IMG/VR virus record: IMGVR_UViG_3300012964_000012
Coordinates: 1 to 51,290 of that record
Length of the DNA stretch: 51,290 bases
Reading direction: 5' to 3' (one strand)
DNA from: a virus
Below the pieces are notes generated by a model. That model worked only from the letters and a program-made list of their open reading frames with translations, ran no database searches and was not told where the DNA came from. The position numbers and the translations under genes are program-made. Shown piece by piece: positions 25,049 through 33,776 of the stretch. Numbering within the stretch: the stretch's first letter is position 1; each line of letters begins with the position of its first letter.

Positions 25049-25668
25049 AGTTTCCTTTCCTGGTAACTCAGGATATCCCTGCAAAGTACCAATGTAGCGT
25101 CTAGTCCGAAATTACCAAGCATATAGTTAACTCGCATCAATACAAATCTGATGTTATTAGGCTCATAGCCTATAGCACTATCTATGCGATCTATGCTGAG
25201 TGCATCCGGATCACGCCGAATAGTAGACAACAGTGTCATTGGGCGACCCGACACAGCGCAAACCCCGTTTTGTTCCTGATATATACTATATAGATCCTGC
25301 AAACCTATCGTGAAGGATAGATTCTTGAGGCGGGCTCTTGCTTTAGCATCTCTAAGGTGTATTCTCAGATGCCTTCCTAGAAGGTCATCATCTGCTGGGG
25401 TTTTGTTGTTATTTGCCCCATTAGCTCGTTTCTTCCTGTTCACTATTGAGCTTATGTTAATATTATCGGCATTTCTAAGATAGTAGTGTACTCCGTACTC
25501 CTTCATACACTCGATGCAGCGAGATGCTCTCCCTGAGCGCCGCCCTGAATGCCTATAAAACTGTATATTTTCCTTAACTTGAAGGCATCCTCCACAGTAC
25601 AGTCTGCTATAATCATCTATGTGCTGTGCCCTATCTAACACGTTAGCTAATTCCCATCCTTCTCCCAC
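25033..25668 (-). CDS. HNH homing endonuclease
   Basis: A 211-aa protein from GTG 25668 (GTG 25641, just after the upstream stop, is possible). It has a Cys4 ribbon (YCGGCLQVKENI, then CIECMKEYG) and a C-terminal nuclease core with GVCAVSGRPM, ALSIDRIDSAIGYEPNNIRF and a terminal helix; this variant of HNH uses D-R-I-D in place of the usual DH. It sits between a small gene and the exonuclease gene and overlaps both, the usual pattern for free-standing phage homing endonucleases. Confidence 0.75.
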   Translation of the reverse strand: MGEGWELANVLDRAQHIDDYSRLYCGGCLQVKENIQFYRHSGRRSGRASRCIECMKEYGVHYYLRNADNINISSIVNRKKRANGANNNKTPADDDLLGRHLRIHLRDAKARARLKNLSFTIGLQDLYSIYQEQNGVCAVSGRPMTLLSTIRRDPDALSIDRIDSAIGYEPNNIRFVLMRVNYMLGNFGLDATLVLCRDILSYQERKLCVAL

Positions 25669-25868
25669 GAGCGGACCTTACGATCTTCGGTTCCCCAGAC
25701 TCGCCGAGCACCGGTAACCTCGCACTCGTATACGAATTCCCAAGCCGGACCGCCGTCCGGATCGGATAGCATAGCAGCTCGGGTCATGATATAGCGATGT
25801 CTAGTCGGTCGCCCGATGGCTTCACAGGGTAGTATTGCAGTGGTTGTTTCTGGCTTTGGTATGGTCAT
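25647..25868 (-). CDS. Hypothetical protein, 73 aa
   Basis: ATG at 25868, with an alternative TTG at 25895 that overlaps the methylase stop. The product has FVYECEVTGARRVWGTEDR, a beta-type stretch. Not recognised. Confidence 0.55.
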   Translation of the reverse strand: MTIPKPETTTAILPCEAIGRPTRHRYIMTRAAMLSDPDGGPAWEFVYECEVTGARRVWGTEDRKVRSWEKDGN

Positions 25869-25891
25869 TCTATTATCAATAACTCTTGGGT

Positions 25892-26614
25892 TCAACTCTT
25901 TCGACCAAAAATCTTTATCGGAGTGTTCGGGTGGTAGTGGTACAATCTCTCTACCCTAGCATCTGCCTGCCGGCCACCAGCAACACCCAGTTCGTGTGTA
26001 AATTCCATGATCGGCGTACCGGGCATCTCATATTCACTTACAAAAACATCGGTATAGCATGCCCATTGCGCAACGCGTACACGGAACTTCTCGTAATCAA
26101 AGTTGCCGGAATACTTAGTAGTCCCCTTGTAGGGAGGATCCAGATATAGTATAGTTCCAATGTCATATGGCTCCACACTCAGGAAATCCATACACGCTAG
26201 CGTGCATCGAGCATCCTTCAGTGCAGTAACATCCCTTAGTAACACATTCCGTGTAATTTGTGCAAGGTTATTTGGACGACCACCACTATGGGAACGTCCG
26301 TATCCGCCGAACCACTTGCCCCCGAACGAACACCCGAACCCGGCGAATGCCTTCATAGGGTCTTCGTCAGGTAGCTCTTTCGCCGCGCGATACTGTTCTT
26401 CCGTAATGTTCGACGGAGGGTCCCACCCATCCCACACGGCACGATAGAGTGCTATCAGTGCCGGATGTGCATCGGATACAAGCCCCGGGCCAGCCTTTGA
26501 CAGTTCAACCGCGCATGAAAGCCCACCGCAGAACGGATCCCAGAACGTGCGCCCGTTACGTATCGGAGTGATTGCCGAGGCCAGCCACTTGGCTAACCGG
26601 CCTTTTGAACCCAT
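25892..26614 (-). CDS. DNA adenine methyltransferase, D12 (Dam) class
   Basis: A 240-aa protein with the D12-class order: MGSKGRLAKWL at the start, WDPFCGGLSCAVELSKAG (SAM-binding, motif I), VSDAHPALIALYRAV, then ILYLDPPYKGTTKYSG (catalytic DPPY). The N-terminus seems slightly clipped: family members usually begin a few residues earlier, and the codons just upstream (encoding LIQY) fit that but lack a standard start. Methylates adenine in DNA, likely for protection from host restriction. Confidence 0.85.
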   Translation of the reverse strand: MGSKGRLAKWLASAITPIRNGRTFWDPFCGGLSCAVELSKAGPGLVSDAHPALIALYRAVWDGWDPPSNITEEQYRAAKELPDEDPMKAFAGFGCSFGGKWFGGYGRSHSGGRPNNLAQITRNVLLRDVTALKDARCTLACMDFLSVEPYDIGTILYLDPPYKGTTKYSGNFDYEKFRVRVAQWACYTDVFVSEYEMPGTPIMEFTHELGVAGGRQADARVERLYHYHPNTPIKIFGRKS

Positions 26615-26622
26615 GTACTGGA

Positions 26623-27135
26623 TTAGGCACCCACTAACGGTCCGTGCATGACCTTACCTAGATCGAAGAAATTAGCAGCAAATGCATCACGATAGACGTT
26701 TACACCCACAATATAGTTGCTATGACTAGGCGATCCGTGGTACCCGTCATGACGTTCGAAATCAATCCGCCTACGTAGAAAACAAATCGAGAAATCAGCA
26801 GGATGCTTCTCTTCCCCAGCAAGTACACAGAGCTGTTCGACCGAGAATCCTACCCAGATCATCTGTTCGATAGGTTGTTCCATCGCACGACGCCAGAACT
26901 GACGAACAGAACCCCCGGGAGGGTTACAGAATACTCTGCCCTTCCAAGGGAGTACGAGACCGTCTTCACCTCGTTCATCTAGCGAGTAGTACGTGGCTGC
27001 CTGCACGACTTCCTGGAACTTCGCCTCGGAGCAAGGGTCCAAGTCTATACCTCCCATCACATGATGAGCACGTTCAACGAGATCTTCTGGGGTGCCCCAT
27101 CTGGGGGTAGCTTTGCTATGTTGTGTTTTTGTCAT
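26623..27135 (-). CDS. Phage N-6-adenine methyltransferase (Dam, PF05869-like)
   Basis: A 170-aa protein: RWGTPEDLVERAHHVMGG, IDLDPCSEAKFQEVVQAATY, then GRVFCNPPGG with an NPPG catalytic motif and QMIWVGFSVEQL. This is the small phage-type adenine methyltransferase, distinct from the D12 enzyme that follows it by 8 nt. Two different methyltransferases side by side suggest two target sites or defence against more than one restriction system. Confidence 0.85.
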   Translation of the reverse strand: MTKTQHSKATPRWGTPEDLVERAHHVMGGIDLDPCSEAKFQEVVQAATYYSLDERGEDGLVLPWKGRVFCNPPGGSVRQFWRRAMEQPIEQMIWVGFSVEQLCVLAGEEKHPADFSICFLRRRIDFERHDGYHGSPSHSNYIVGVNVYRDAFAANFFDLGKVMHGPLVGA

Positions 27136-27428
27136 ATGGTGAAATCCCTTGCGCAGTTATTGCAGTGATATAGTACCTTGCCTGCGAACGTAAACGCTGC
27201 CAAACACTGCACATCAGCAGATAGGCAGTGTGTACAGATCGTCACACCTGTATCATCCTTGAATAGCTCATCAAACGCGATATCTACATCTTCATCCAAG
27301 TCAATGTCCTCTAGTGGTCTTACTTCCTTAGGCTTTTTGAATTCACAACGCTGATCACATGTGATGAATTTCGCTGTTACATATGTTCCAGGGTGGCCAC
27401 AGGGCGCGATCCCCTTCTTCGCAGTCAC
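27132..27428 (-). CDS. Zinc-finger-like hypothetical protein, 98 aa
   Basis: GTG start in a GTGA overlap. Cysteines in PCGHPG, TCDQRC, CTHCLSADVQC and CNNCARDF suggest two zinc knuckles around an acidic middle (EDIDLDEDVDIAFDE). Not recognised. Confidence 0.6.
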   Translation of the reverse strand: MTAKKGIAPCGHPGTYVTAKFITCDQRCEFKKPKEVRPLEDIDLDEDVDIAFDELFKDDTGVTICTHCLSADVQCLAAFTFAGKVLYHCNNCARDFTI

Positions 27429-27637
27429 GACGGCCCGCCCTCCGGATCACATTCAGGACAATGCCTAGGAGTTGCGGCCAGCATCTCTTCATAGATATCA
27501 GCGAGTTTTTCGACTGCTGCCTCATCATAGCCTGTGACTAGTCGATCCCGTGCCAACTGCAATAGTATCTTTCGATCAGCTAATGCAGCATCTCCCTGTG
27601 CATTACGCAGGGGATGTGTGCAGCCAGGTTTCCTCAT
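27425..27637 (-). CDS. Hypothetical protein, 70 aa
   Basis: A mainly helical protein (ADRKILLQLARDRLVTGYD, VEKLADIYEEMLA) with a C-terminal CPEC pair. Overlaps neighbours on both sides by 4 nt. Not recognised. Confidence 0.6.
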   Translation of the reverse strand: MRKPGCTHPLRNAQGDAALADRKILLQLARDRLVTGYDEAAVEKLADIYEEMLAATPRHCPECDPEGGPS

Positions 27638-27939
27638 GACGGTTCCACAGGTGACTTGGGTTCACAGGTGTCACAGATTCCACAGTCTTCACACTCCTTG
27701 CCCTTCTCTAGTTCTTGATCTACCCTGGCTCTAGCCGCCTCTATAATGCTATAAGCACAATCAACAGCTCCCGGTATGTCTCGGGCACCCTTCATTTCCT
27801 TGTTATCGATGAGGAGTTGGGTAGCTAACTGTGCGGTTAGTTTTACTTCCGCCCAATACCCGCTCCATTCTTGGGTAGGAAGTACTTTGATCTCCTCGTC
27901 GTCTGTAGTAGCATCTTCAACTTCTTCAACATCAATCAT
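27634..27939 (-). CDS. Hypothetical acidic protein, 101 aa
   Basis: ATG at 27939 in an ATGA overlap with the polymerase stop. An acidic start (DVEEVEDATTDDEE) is followed by a helical domain (WAEVKLTAQLATQLL, DCAYSIIEAARARVDQEL) and a Cys cluster (CEDCGICDTC). Not recognised. Confidence 0.6.
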   Translation of the reverse strand: MIDVEEVEDATTDDEEIKVLPTQEWSGYWAEVKLTAQLATQLLIDNKEMKGARDIPGAVDCAYSIIEAARARVDQELEKGKECEDCGICDTCEPKSPVEPS

Positions 27940-30572
27940 GCTTTTGGCTCCCATGGGATTAAGCGCCCATTCGCATCTCGGACACATTCTGCATTTTTCA
28001 ACCATCTACGCATTAGCGTAGGTTCCGCTCCGCAAGCCGCCGCTAAATCCGGGCAGTAGTAGCGCAATTCGTCACGCATGACTTCACTGATTCGTGAAGC
28101 GGCCTCGTGTGCAATACTTTCCGGATGTTCTGCGATAAGCTCATCGTGCTGAAAGACTATAACTCGTGAGCCGTACAGGGGTGATTGCCCGCCACCATAT
28201 TCGGATTTAATGCTGTTCTCATGCAGGAAATCAGGAACACGGTACGTGACATCGTAGCACTCTCGTATAACCTTACATAAAGCTGCCTTAGCAGCATCGG
28301 CGAGTAATCCCTGGAAGAATCCATTGGCACCGGAAGTGAATTCAACGCCACCCCGAATGCGTCCGGAATGATGCTGCATGATTTCACCCGGAGCCAGCCT
28401 CTCTCCTGCAACAAAGGCATCTTGTAGCCAAGGCCACCGTATGAGAGCTTCGGCGGTAATGACCATGCCATTTTCAACGCAGTCAGAGATGAAGTTGAAA
28501 TAGGCGCGATTCTCAGGCCACTGCCTCTTCCAGTGTTCACCTAGACGCACGGCACAATTAATGCAATGCTCGCAGGTAGGCGGGATCGGGCGATCTCGCC
28601 AAGAGCGCAGTTTCTTGGCGCCACACACATCCGCCCCGTCCATCAGGATGCAGAATCGCAACCCTCGGTATCCTCGTACCGGGTTACCTTCATCGTCTTT
28701 AACCCAGTTAGGGCCATTTGGATGCGGGGTATCCGGTCCCTGAATTCTCTGCTGGAGGACGATTTTAACGTCCCCCATCCCTCCCGGTCGGCCGAAGTTA
28801 AAGGGCTTTGATGCTTGCCGTGCTGCCTTGAATCGCTTATGTTTTTTGTTCTTGAGGAATGCTTCGTAGCTGATACCTAATACAGTAGCTGCGAGCTGGC
28901 TATGAGGATCAATCCCGGCCAGGAGTGATGTAGCTAGTTCGGAATGCCCCACTAACCACAGACAGGATTGCGCGTGGGTAACCAGCTCTCCTGCCTTGAA
29001 ATCCTCACTACTGAATAGTCTGCCAGGGCGTGCTTCAATACACTCACGAAGGCTGGGGACATACTCCTCGGTAAGTTTATCTACGTACCCACTCTGCCGG
29101 GGGAAAAGCTGCACAACACCGTCGTAGGATGTACGCCCGGTTTCCAGTAGCACGTTGGGGCGCAGTGTTAGCGGGATATCCCTGTAAACTCGTGTAAGGC
29201 AATCTCCCCGATGCGGAATATCTTCGGTTCCGGCACCGCCGCACTCCGTGCATGCCCGCGCACTGCGGAGATAGGGCAAATACACGTTCAACGTCTTGGC
29301 ACCTGTCAGGTAGTCGCCATATGCCATCAGGAATTCATCACCGGACTCGTGGAGCGTGTCTCTCCCATAGGAGATGCCCTCTTTCTCCGAGCGTGGAATA
29401 TCCTCGTCTAGCCTGTACCCGGTACCGTCGCAGGTCTTGATCTTTTCACCAGAATCCGCAAACTCGATACAGTTAATTAGTGAACGTGTGCTTCGAACCT
29501 TACCGGTTTTGTTACACTCTTCGCAGCCTTTACCTTTGCACGTGGTGCAACGAACTAGCGGAGCATTCGGGCTGGGTACCTTCCCGGTACCACGGCACAC
29601 CTCGCAGGGCTCCTTAGCTCCATAAGCCAACGCAATGCGCTTCTTCAACTCACTGCGATTCTCAGTACCGTCACTGCGAACCAGTCCTGCCTCCACAAAC
29701 GGGGTCAGTCCTCGTTTACGGTCGGCTAGCGCATGTCGCTCGATGATATCTGCGGATGCCTGGTTGACTCTAAATCCCCAAGCTGCGCCAATGTGCATCG
29801 AGAACGCTGCATAGACCTGGCTAGAGAGATCATGCAGGTTGCGATGTGGGCGACGGGCATGGCAGGGCTCGCTCATGCGCTTGGCGCCGCAGTCTAGGCA
29901 GGCACCGTCCCGACTCCAGTTGTGGCGGTACGTGACCTTAGACAACATGCCGCACTGCGCGAGTGCACATTCCGCAGTATTTTTTGCATCGTCCACGGGA
30001 TACTGGCGAGCAGCCAAGGGCCATTGCTCGATCGGTATGCCGTCCAGCTCGTGATAGCGCATGCGCCATTCATCATTGGCCTTGGCGTCTTTACGCCCGA
30101 GGACGAGATCCACACAGGTAGCCAATGAGTAACGACCACGCTTACCTGTCTCAGGGTTCGTGAGTGGACCACCGTTCCTAGGGTCCTGCCCCAGGTGCCC
30201 TTCGGCTACCGCATGCAGCCCCTCGGCGATCTGTAGGTCAAAGACCTGACCGGCAGATAGTGCTGCAAAAATATCAGGCATCGCATCATAACCAGTTGCG
30301 GCTAGTGCCTTTGCCATCACCAAGAGATCGAAGGCGATGTTGGCCCCGATCAGCACTCGCATACGAGAACCGGCTAAGTGCATCGTATCCTTAAAGATAG
30401 ATGCTGCTTGATCTGCGGTTAGCAGGGCTCCCTTGATCTCGCCATCCATATCCAGGATGCCGACGGAGCCACACACCACTCTGGGAGCCAGCAACCCTCG
30501 CTGAATCAGCCAGGTTTCCGTATCGAACGCTACGCCCTCACGAGCGATAGTCTCCAGCGTAGCTAGCCTCAT
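27936..30572 (-). CDS. DNA polymerase I (family A) with 3'-5' exonuclease and zinc-rich inserts
   Basis: An 878-aa protein. The exonuclease domain has FDTETW (D17, E19), IAFDLL (D82) and VDDAKN (D194). The polymerase domain has motif A (SEDFKAGE, D524), motif B (ARQASKPFNFG) and motif C (QHDE, 809-811). There is no 5' nuclease domain. Between the exonuclease and palm lie unusual cysteine clusters: CLDC (225), a DnaJ-like array (CEVCRGTG, CTTCKGKGCEEC, 322-353), CTECGGAG (441), and in the fingers region CEHCINC (667-673). These could bind several zinc ions. It is the phage replicative polymerase. Confidence 0.9.
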   Translation of the reverse strand: MRLATLETIAREGVAFDTETWLIQRGLLAPRVVCGSVGILDMDGEIKGALLTADQAASIFKDTMHLAGSRMRVLIGANIAFDLLVMAKALAATGYDAMPDIFAALSAGQVFDLQIAEGLHAVAEGHLGQDPRNGGPLTNPETGKRGRYSLATCVDLVLGRKDAKANDEWRMRYHELDGIPIEQWPLAARQYPVDDAKNTAECALAQCGMLSKVTYRHNWSRDGACLDCGAKRMSEPCHARRPHRNLHDLSSQVYAAFSMHIGAAWGFRVNQASADIIERHALADRKRGLTPFVEAGLVRSDGTENRSELKKRIALAYGAKEPCEVCRGTGKVPSPNAPLVRCTTCKGKGCEECNKTGKVRSTRSLINCIEFADSGEKIKTCDGTGYRLDEDIPRSEKEGISYGRDTLHESGDEFLMAYGDYLTGAKTLNVYLPYLRSARACTECGGAGTEDIPHRGDCLTRVYRDIPLTLRPNVLLETGRTSYDGVVQLFPRQSGYVDKLTEEYVPSLRECIEARPGRLFSSEDFKAGELVTHAQSCLWLVGHSELATSLLAGIDPHSQLAATVLGISYEAFLKNKKHKRFKAARQASKPFNFGRPGGMGDVKIVLQQRIQGPDTPHPNGPNWVKDDEGNPVRGYRGLRFCILMDGADVCGAKKLRSWRDRPIPPTCEHCINCAVRLGEHWKRQWPENRAYFNFISDCVENGMVITAEALIRWPWLQDAFVAGERLAPGEIMQHHSGRIRGGVEFTSGANGFFQGLLADAAKAALCKVIRECYDVTYRVPDFLHENSIKSEYGGGQSPLYGSRVIVFQHDELIAEHPESIAHEAASRISEVMRDELRYYCPDLAAACGAEPTLMRRWLKNAECVRDANGRLIPWEPKA

Positions 30573-30605
30573 GCCAGGTATAACCGGCGAGGGCTGTTAG
30601 TTTAG

Positions 30606-31241
30606 CTACAGATCTTGGTTAGCTCTGTGTTTCATTGCAATAGCTGTGCAATGTGCGATGAATTCTTCCGCTGTTTGGTTACTTTTCATCCAGTTACAAC
30701 CCCAGCATGCCCATACCACATTATTTATCCTGTATCCGTAGGCAGCATCCACCCGATCTACGGAGGCGGTATCTCTACTGCGTTTCCTGTCATAGTTAGG
30801 TGAAGCTAGCTGTCTAGAGCAGTAATGACAACTGCTATTCTGCTGAACCCACAGATCACACATGTATTCGACGGTCAAGTCACACTCTTCGGAGTGCCTT
30901 CGGCGAGAACGGTATTTCATCGTCCTAATTACTTCCAGAACCCACGCTTCAAGGGGTCTGGCAGGATCACGCCTATGATGTTGTCTCTTAGATAGCCTAC
31001 AGCTTCTGCATGAATAGCTTCTGTTATCCTGCGGCTTGCTATTACAGGTAATACACAATCGCTGCGCTTTAGGAAGTAGCTGTAGTTTTAGCTTATCTAC
31101 CTTGGCTTTAACTTGCTTCTTAGTTAGACCGAGTCGAACAGCAGTCAAATGTGTCCCTATGTGTGGCCAGCACTCCACAAGTGCAGTTACCAGGGTCTCA
31201 GTCCACGGCTTTCTATAGTATTTGGCCTTTCCATCTATCAT
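30606..31241 (-). CDS. HNH homing endonuclease
   Basis: A 211-aa protein from the ATG at 31241, one base after the upstream stop. A helix-turn-helix-like region (HLTAVRLGLTKKQVKAKVDK) and a Cys4 ribbon (CITCNSK, CRSC) precede the HNH core (SSCHYCSRQL, ASVDRVDAAYGYRINNVVW, CWGCNWMKSN). It lies directly upstream of the polymerase gene, a common homing target. Confidence 0.8.
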   Translation of the reverse strand: MIDGKAKYYRKPWTETLVTALVECWPHIGTHLTAVRLGLTKKQVKAKVDKLKLQLLPKAQRLCITCNSKPQDNRSYSCRSCRLSKRQHHRRDPARPLEAWVLEVIRTMKYRSRRRHSEECDLTVEYMCDLWVQQNSSCHYCSRQLASPNYDRKRSRDTASVDRVDAAYGYRINNVVWACWGCNWMKSNQTAEEFIAHCTAIAMKHRANQDL

Positions 31242-31242
31242 C

Positions 31243-31722
31243 CTAAAATACCGGAAACCTGTTCTCCGTGAATGTCGCCCCATTAGGCAGGATGATACAA
31301 AGGGGCTTGCCGGCCTTCCTGGCGTACCGGATGGTTGCCCAGGTGCCACTGCGCAGTGTCTCGTGATCTTCTTTGGGCGTGGCGATAACCACATCAGAAT
31401 CCTCGACGATGTCCTGGTTACGGACCAGCGGAGGCTTTACTGTGAGGATATAGTCGTTATCCGTAGTCGGAATGAATGCCCACTTGTCCACCAAAATACA
31501 GGGATGCACGACCGCATGATCAAAGTAATGCAGCTTCCTGGCCATATCATCGAATTCGGCATCTGCGCCAATGCACCCACCATGATGGATTACAGTACTG
31601 CGCCATGCCACGGTAACCAGTAGCTGGATCAGAGAATTCTTCTGCTCCTCGGTCATCCCCCTCTGGGTACCGGTAAACCCTATGTGAAAGAAGGGTCTAG
31701 AGGGTGGAGTTGGCACAGTCAT
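31243..31722 (-). CDS. SLOG-like Rossmann protein
   Basis: A 159-aa protein. FHIGFTGTQRGMTEEQKN, VIHHGGCIGADAEFDDMARK and SGTWATIRYARKAGKPLCII give a DprA/LOG-like Rossmann fold with a nucleotide-binding loop, as in the SLOG superfamily. Members bind or cleave nucleotide ligands. In a phage it might serve in salvage or in countering nucleotide-signal defences. Overlaps the upstream gene by about 26 nt. Confidence 0.65.
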   Translation of the reverse strand: MTVPTPPSRPFFHIGFTGTQRGMTEEQKNSLIQLLVTVAWRSTVIHHGGCIGADAEFDDMARKLHYFDHAVVHPCILVDKWAFIPTTDNDYILTVKPPLVRNQDIVEDSDVVIATPKEDHETLRSGTWATIRYARKAGKPLCIILPNGATFTENRFPVF

Positions 31723-31891
31723 AGGCAGCACATCCGTTTATACACCCACAGTTGCCCTTGTGTCCGCCCACGTGATCAGGAGGCAGTGTGCAGCCACCTT
31801 TACCGCATGGAGTACGGTCTACGGACCTGCGTTCGCTAAGATAGGCTTTTAGCTTGGGTATTGACCACTGACTGAAGTCGATCTTCTTCAC
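31697..31891 (-). CDS. Hypothetical cysteine-rich protein, 64 aa
   Basis: GTG start in a GTGA overlap. A short helix (IPKLKAYLSERRS) then a Cys/Gly-rich end (PCGKGGCTLPPDH, GNCGCINGCAAYDC), probably a metal-binding knuckle. Not recognised. Confidence 0.6.
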   Translation of the reverse strand: MKKIDFSQWSIPKLKAYLSERRSVDRTPCGKGGCTLPPDHVGGHKGNCGCINGCAAYDCANSTL

Positions 31892-32190
31892 GGCACTGCA
31901 TCACGCAACGGATAGTGCAAAGGGCACATATCAAACCAATAGTCATGCACATACCTGAGAGGACAAAGCATGTAACCGCCATCATCTAAGGGAGGCGTGT
32001 TGGTGGCTACTCCATCTGTGAAACTGGATGCCGCACAACGCCACACATATGTTCCGAATTTGAGCGGAGGAAGGCAGCAAAAATCAGATGGCACATCGCA
32101 ATGGCGATACCAGTATATAGTAGCCTCATCGATTATTTCCTCGGTGTGCAGTACATGGCCATTTGGACATAATAGTTTAATCTTCTTCAT
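31888..32190 (-). CDS. Hypothetical cysteine-rich protein, 100 aa
   Basis: Starts MKKIKLLCPNGHVLH, a zinc-ribbon-like CPNGH, with later cysteines (YRHCDVPSDFCCLPPLK, MLCPLRYVH, MCPLHYP). ATGA overlap with the preceding gene. Not recognised. Confidence 0.6.
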   Translation of the reverse strand: MKKIKLLCPNGHVLHTEEIIDEATIYWYRHCDVPSDFCCLPPLKFGTYVWRCAASSFTDGVATNTPPLDDGGYMLCPLRYVHDYWFDMCPLHYPLRDAVP

Positions 32191-32465
32191 GGTTCCTTTG
32201 CTTCGCTCTGCGCTGCTTTCAGATACTCCAGATGCTTCCGAATCCAGCGCATGAGGTAGAGTCCCTTCTCGACGTGACCAAATGCCCCACCACCCGCATC
32301 GTTCACATCGATCGGGAAGTCGAACAGCACGGTTCTACCATCTGGCCCACCGAGCGGATGGTTGTCATCAACCCAGATAATCTGGTACCAGAGCTTGCCG
32401 TCCTCGTACTTGACGAAGGTAGCCTGCTCACGTGCCAGGTCTGTCATCTTAGGAAGTCTTAGCAT
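32187..32465 (-). CDS. Hypothetical protein, 92 aa
   Basis: ATG at 32465 chosen because GAGGAG lies 8 nt upstream. The product has FVKYEDGKLWYQIIW, LFDFPIDVNDAGGGAF and a C-terminal helix RWIRKHLEYLKAA. This middle part resembles small phage proteins of unknown function that occur near polymerases. Confidence 0.6.
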   Translation of the reverse strand: MLRLPKMTDLAREQATFVKYEDGKLWYQIIWVDDNHPLGGPDGRTVLFDFPIDVNDAGGGAFGHVEKGLYLMRWIRKHLEYLKAAQSEAKEP

Positions 32466-32632
32466 CCAAAACACTCCTCGCAGCAATCGTCATGGCAGTG
32501 ATCGGGCATATAGTGCGTGTTACCTAGCATGTCAGTCTTTCCCTTTGGATACAGCCTTTTGAACTCGGCTTCCGCCTTATCACAATCAAGATGGCGATTG
32601 CACGACCTGGCATGCTGTTGCTGCTTTTTCAT
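32459..32632 (-). CDS. Small Cys/His-rich protein, 57 aa
   Basis: ATG at 32632, ten bases after the upstream stop; the stop overlaps the ATG of the next gene. The product is Cys/His-rich: MKKQQQHARSCNRHLDCD and a terminal HCHDDCCEECFGC, very likely metal binding. The end of the gene carries the ribosome site for the next gene. Confidence 0.6.
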   Translation of the reverse strand: MKKQQQHARSCNRHLDCDKAEAEFKRLYPKGKTDMLGNTHYMPDHCHDDCCEECFGC

Positions 32633-32642
32633 CTAACTAGCC

Positions 32643-32981
32643 TTAATCCTTAAGTCCTAGCAGTCGCTGTTCCTCCGGTGTGAGCTTTGCCAATGCCCTT
32701 TCTCGGGAATCCTTCTCCTGCGCTACACTAGTTGCTGTCTTGTAGGGACCATCAACAATGTATGTCTTGCCATCGGATAGTATCACGCATTTATGTGCCA
32801 CAGGTTCGAGATAATAATTTCCGTGCCTGGCCATTCCGGCCATTCTGGCCGAATTCAGATTTCGGTAAAGTATGCCGTCGTAAAAGCGGGAATACCCATC
32901 GGAATGACCAGTCATATACATCGTAATGATCTTATTCACTGGCTGGCCTTCATCTTCAAAACCATCATCAAACTCACCCAT
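32643..32981 (-). CDS. Hypothetical protein, 112 aa
   Basis: An acidic start (GEFDDGFEDEG), a beta-type middle (IITMYMTGHSDGYSRFYDG, YYLEPVAHKCVIL) and a charged C-terminal helix (RERALAKLTPEEQRLL). Not recognised. Confidence 0.55.
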   Translation of the reverse strand: MGEFDDGFEDEGQPVNKIITMYMTGHSDGYSRFYDGILYRNLNSARMAGMARHGNYYLEPVAHKCVILSDGKTYIVDGPYKTATSVAQEKDSRERALAKLTPEEQRLLGLKD

Positions 32982-32990
32982 TGCGATAAC

Positions 32991-33776
32991 CTAACACGCT
33001 TCTGCGTGTCTGTCATCCACGAAATCGGGAAACAGTTCGGCGAATCGCTGGGAATAGGCTGCACAGCTCTGTTCCCAGTTCATGCCTGCAATATCCGCAC
33101 CTAGCGGCTTCATGTCCAGGTACCGGCCTGCGCGGCTCCACATGTCCGGATCTATCAGCAAGGCATCAATCTCGTCAAGTACAAGCCTAGAGTCAACTTC
33201 CTTGACAAGGGCCGCTGTCTCCGGTGTCGAGGTGATCCCGAACCAGGCATGCACACAGCGTTCCCAGCGAGCCTCTGCATGACGGTACCCGCGCATAACC
33301 CGCTGGCGCTTAAGGTGCCGAGACACGTCTCCCAGATACGCCTCAGTAGCATCGTGCAGGAGCCCTTCACGTGCTACAGCTCGTACCTGATCTTCGGGCC
33401 ATCCCCGCTCCCGCGCCAGACGTTCACAGTAAAGCGAGACGATCACACTATGCTCACCGACGTTGTAGTGTTCGCGGGTCTGGTTAACATACCTGCCCTC
33501 GCGACAGATACCTACACAGATATCATCATAACAGATGTCTTCGGGTAACGGATCTAGTTGGTAGATCTGCTTTCCAGTGTAGGTTTGAGACCAGCTACCG
33601 CGTCTATAGCGACCTTGCTCATCGCGTTCCCAGCGCAAGAGCCAGCCGACTAGTGGGCGCCACCATTCGAGACCTGGACGATTAAGTCTGGGGTTTTCGA
33701 AGGATGCGGCGATGTAGCCAACTACCCCAAGGACCGTCGCATATCCAAGCAGCACTATGAGAAACGGGTAGTTCAC
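32991..33776 (-). CDS. HD-domain phosphohydrolase with membrane anchor
   Basis: A 261-aa protein, GTG start in a GTGA overlap. Residues 4-24 (PFLIVLLGYATVLGVVGYIA) are a membrane helix, unusual for phage HD proteins. The HD domain follows: HYNVGEHSVIVSLYCERLA (first H), GLLHDATEAYLGDVSRHLK (HD pair) and EVDSRLVLDEIDALL (D). It is similar to YfbR-type 5'-nucleotidases, which remove phosphate from dNMPs. The membrane anchor suggests action at the inner membrane. Confidence 0.7.
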   Translation of the reverse strand: MNYPFLIVLLGYATVLGVVGYIAASFENPRLNRPGLEWWRPLVGWLLRWERDEQGRYRRGSWSQTYTGKQIYQLDPLPEDICYDDICVGICREGRYVNQTREHYNVGEHSVIVSLYCERLARERGWPEDQVRAVAREGLLHDATEAYLGDVSRHLKRQRVMRGYRHAEARWERCVHAWFGITSTPETAALVKEVDSRLVLDEIDALLIDPDMWSRAGRYLDMKPLGADIAGMNWEQSCAAYSQRFAELFPDFVDDRHAEAC

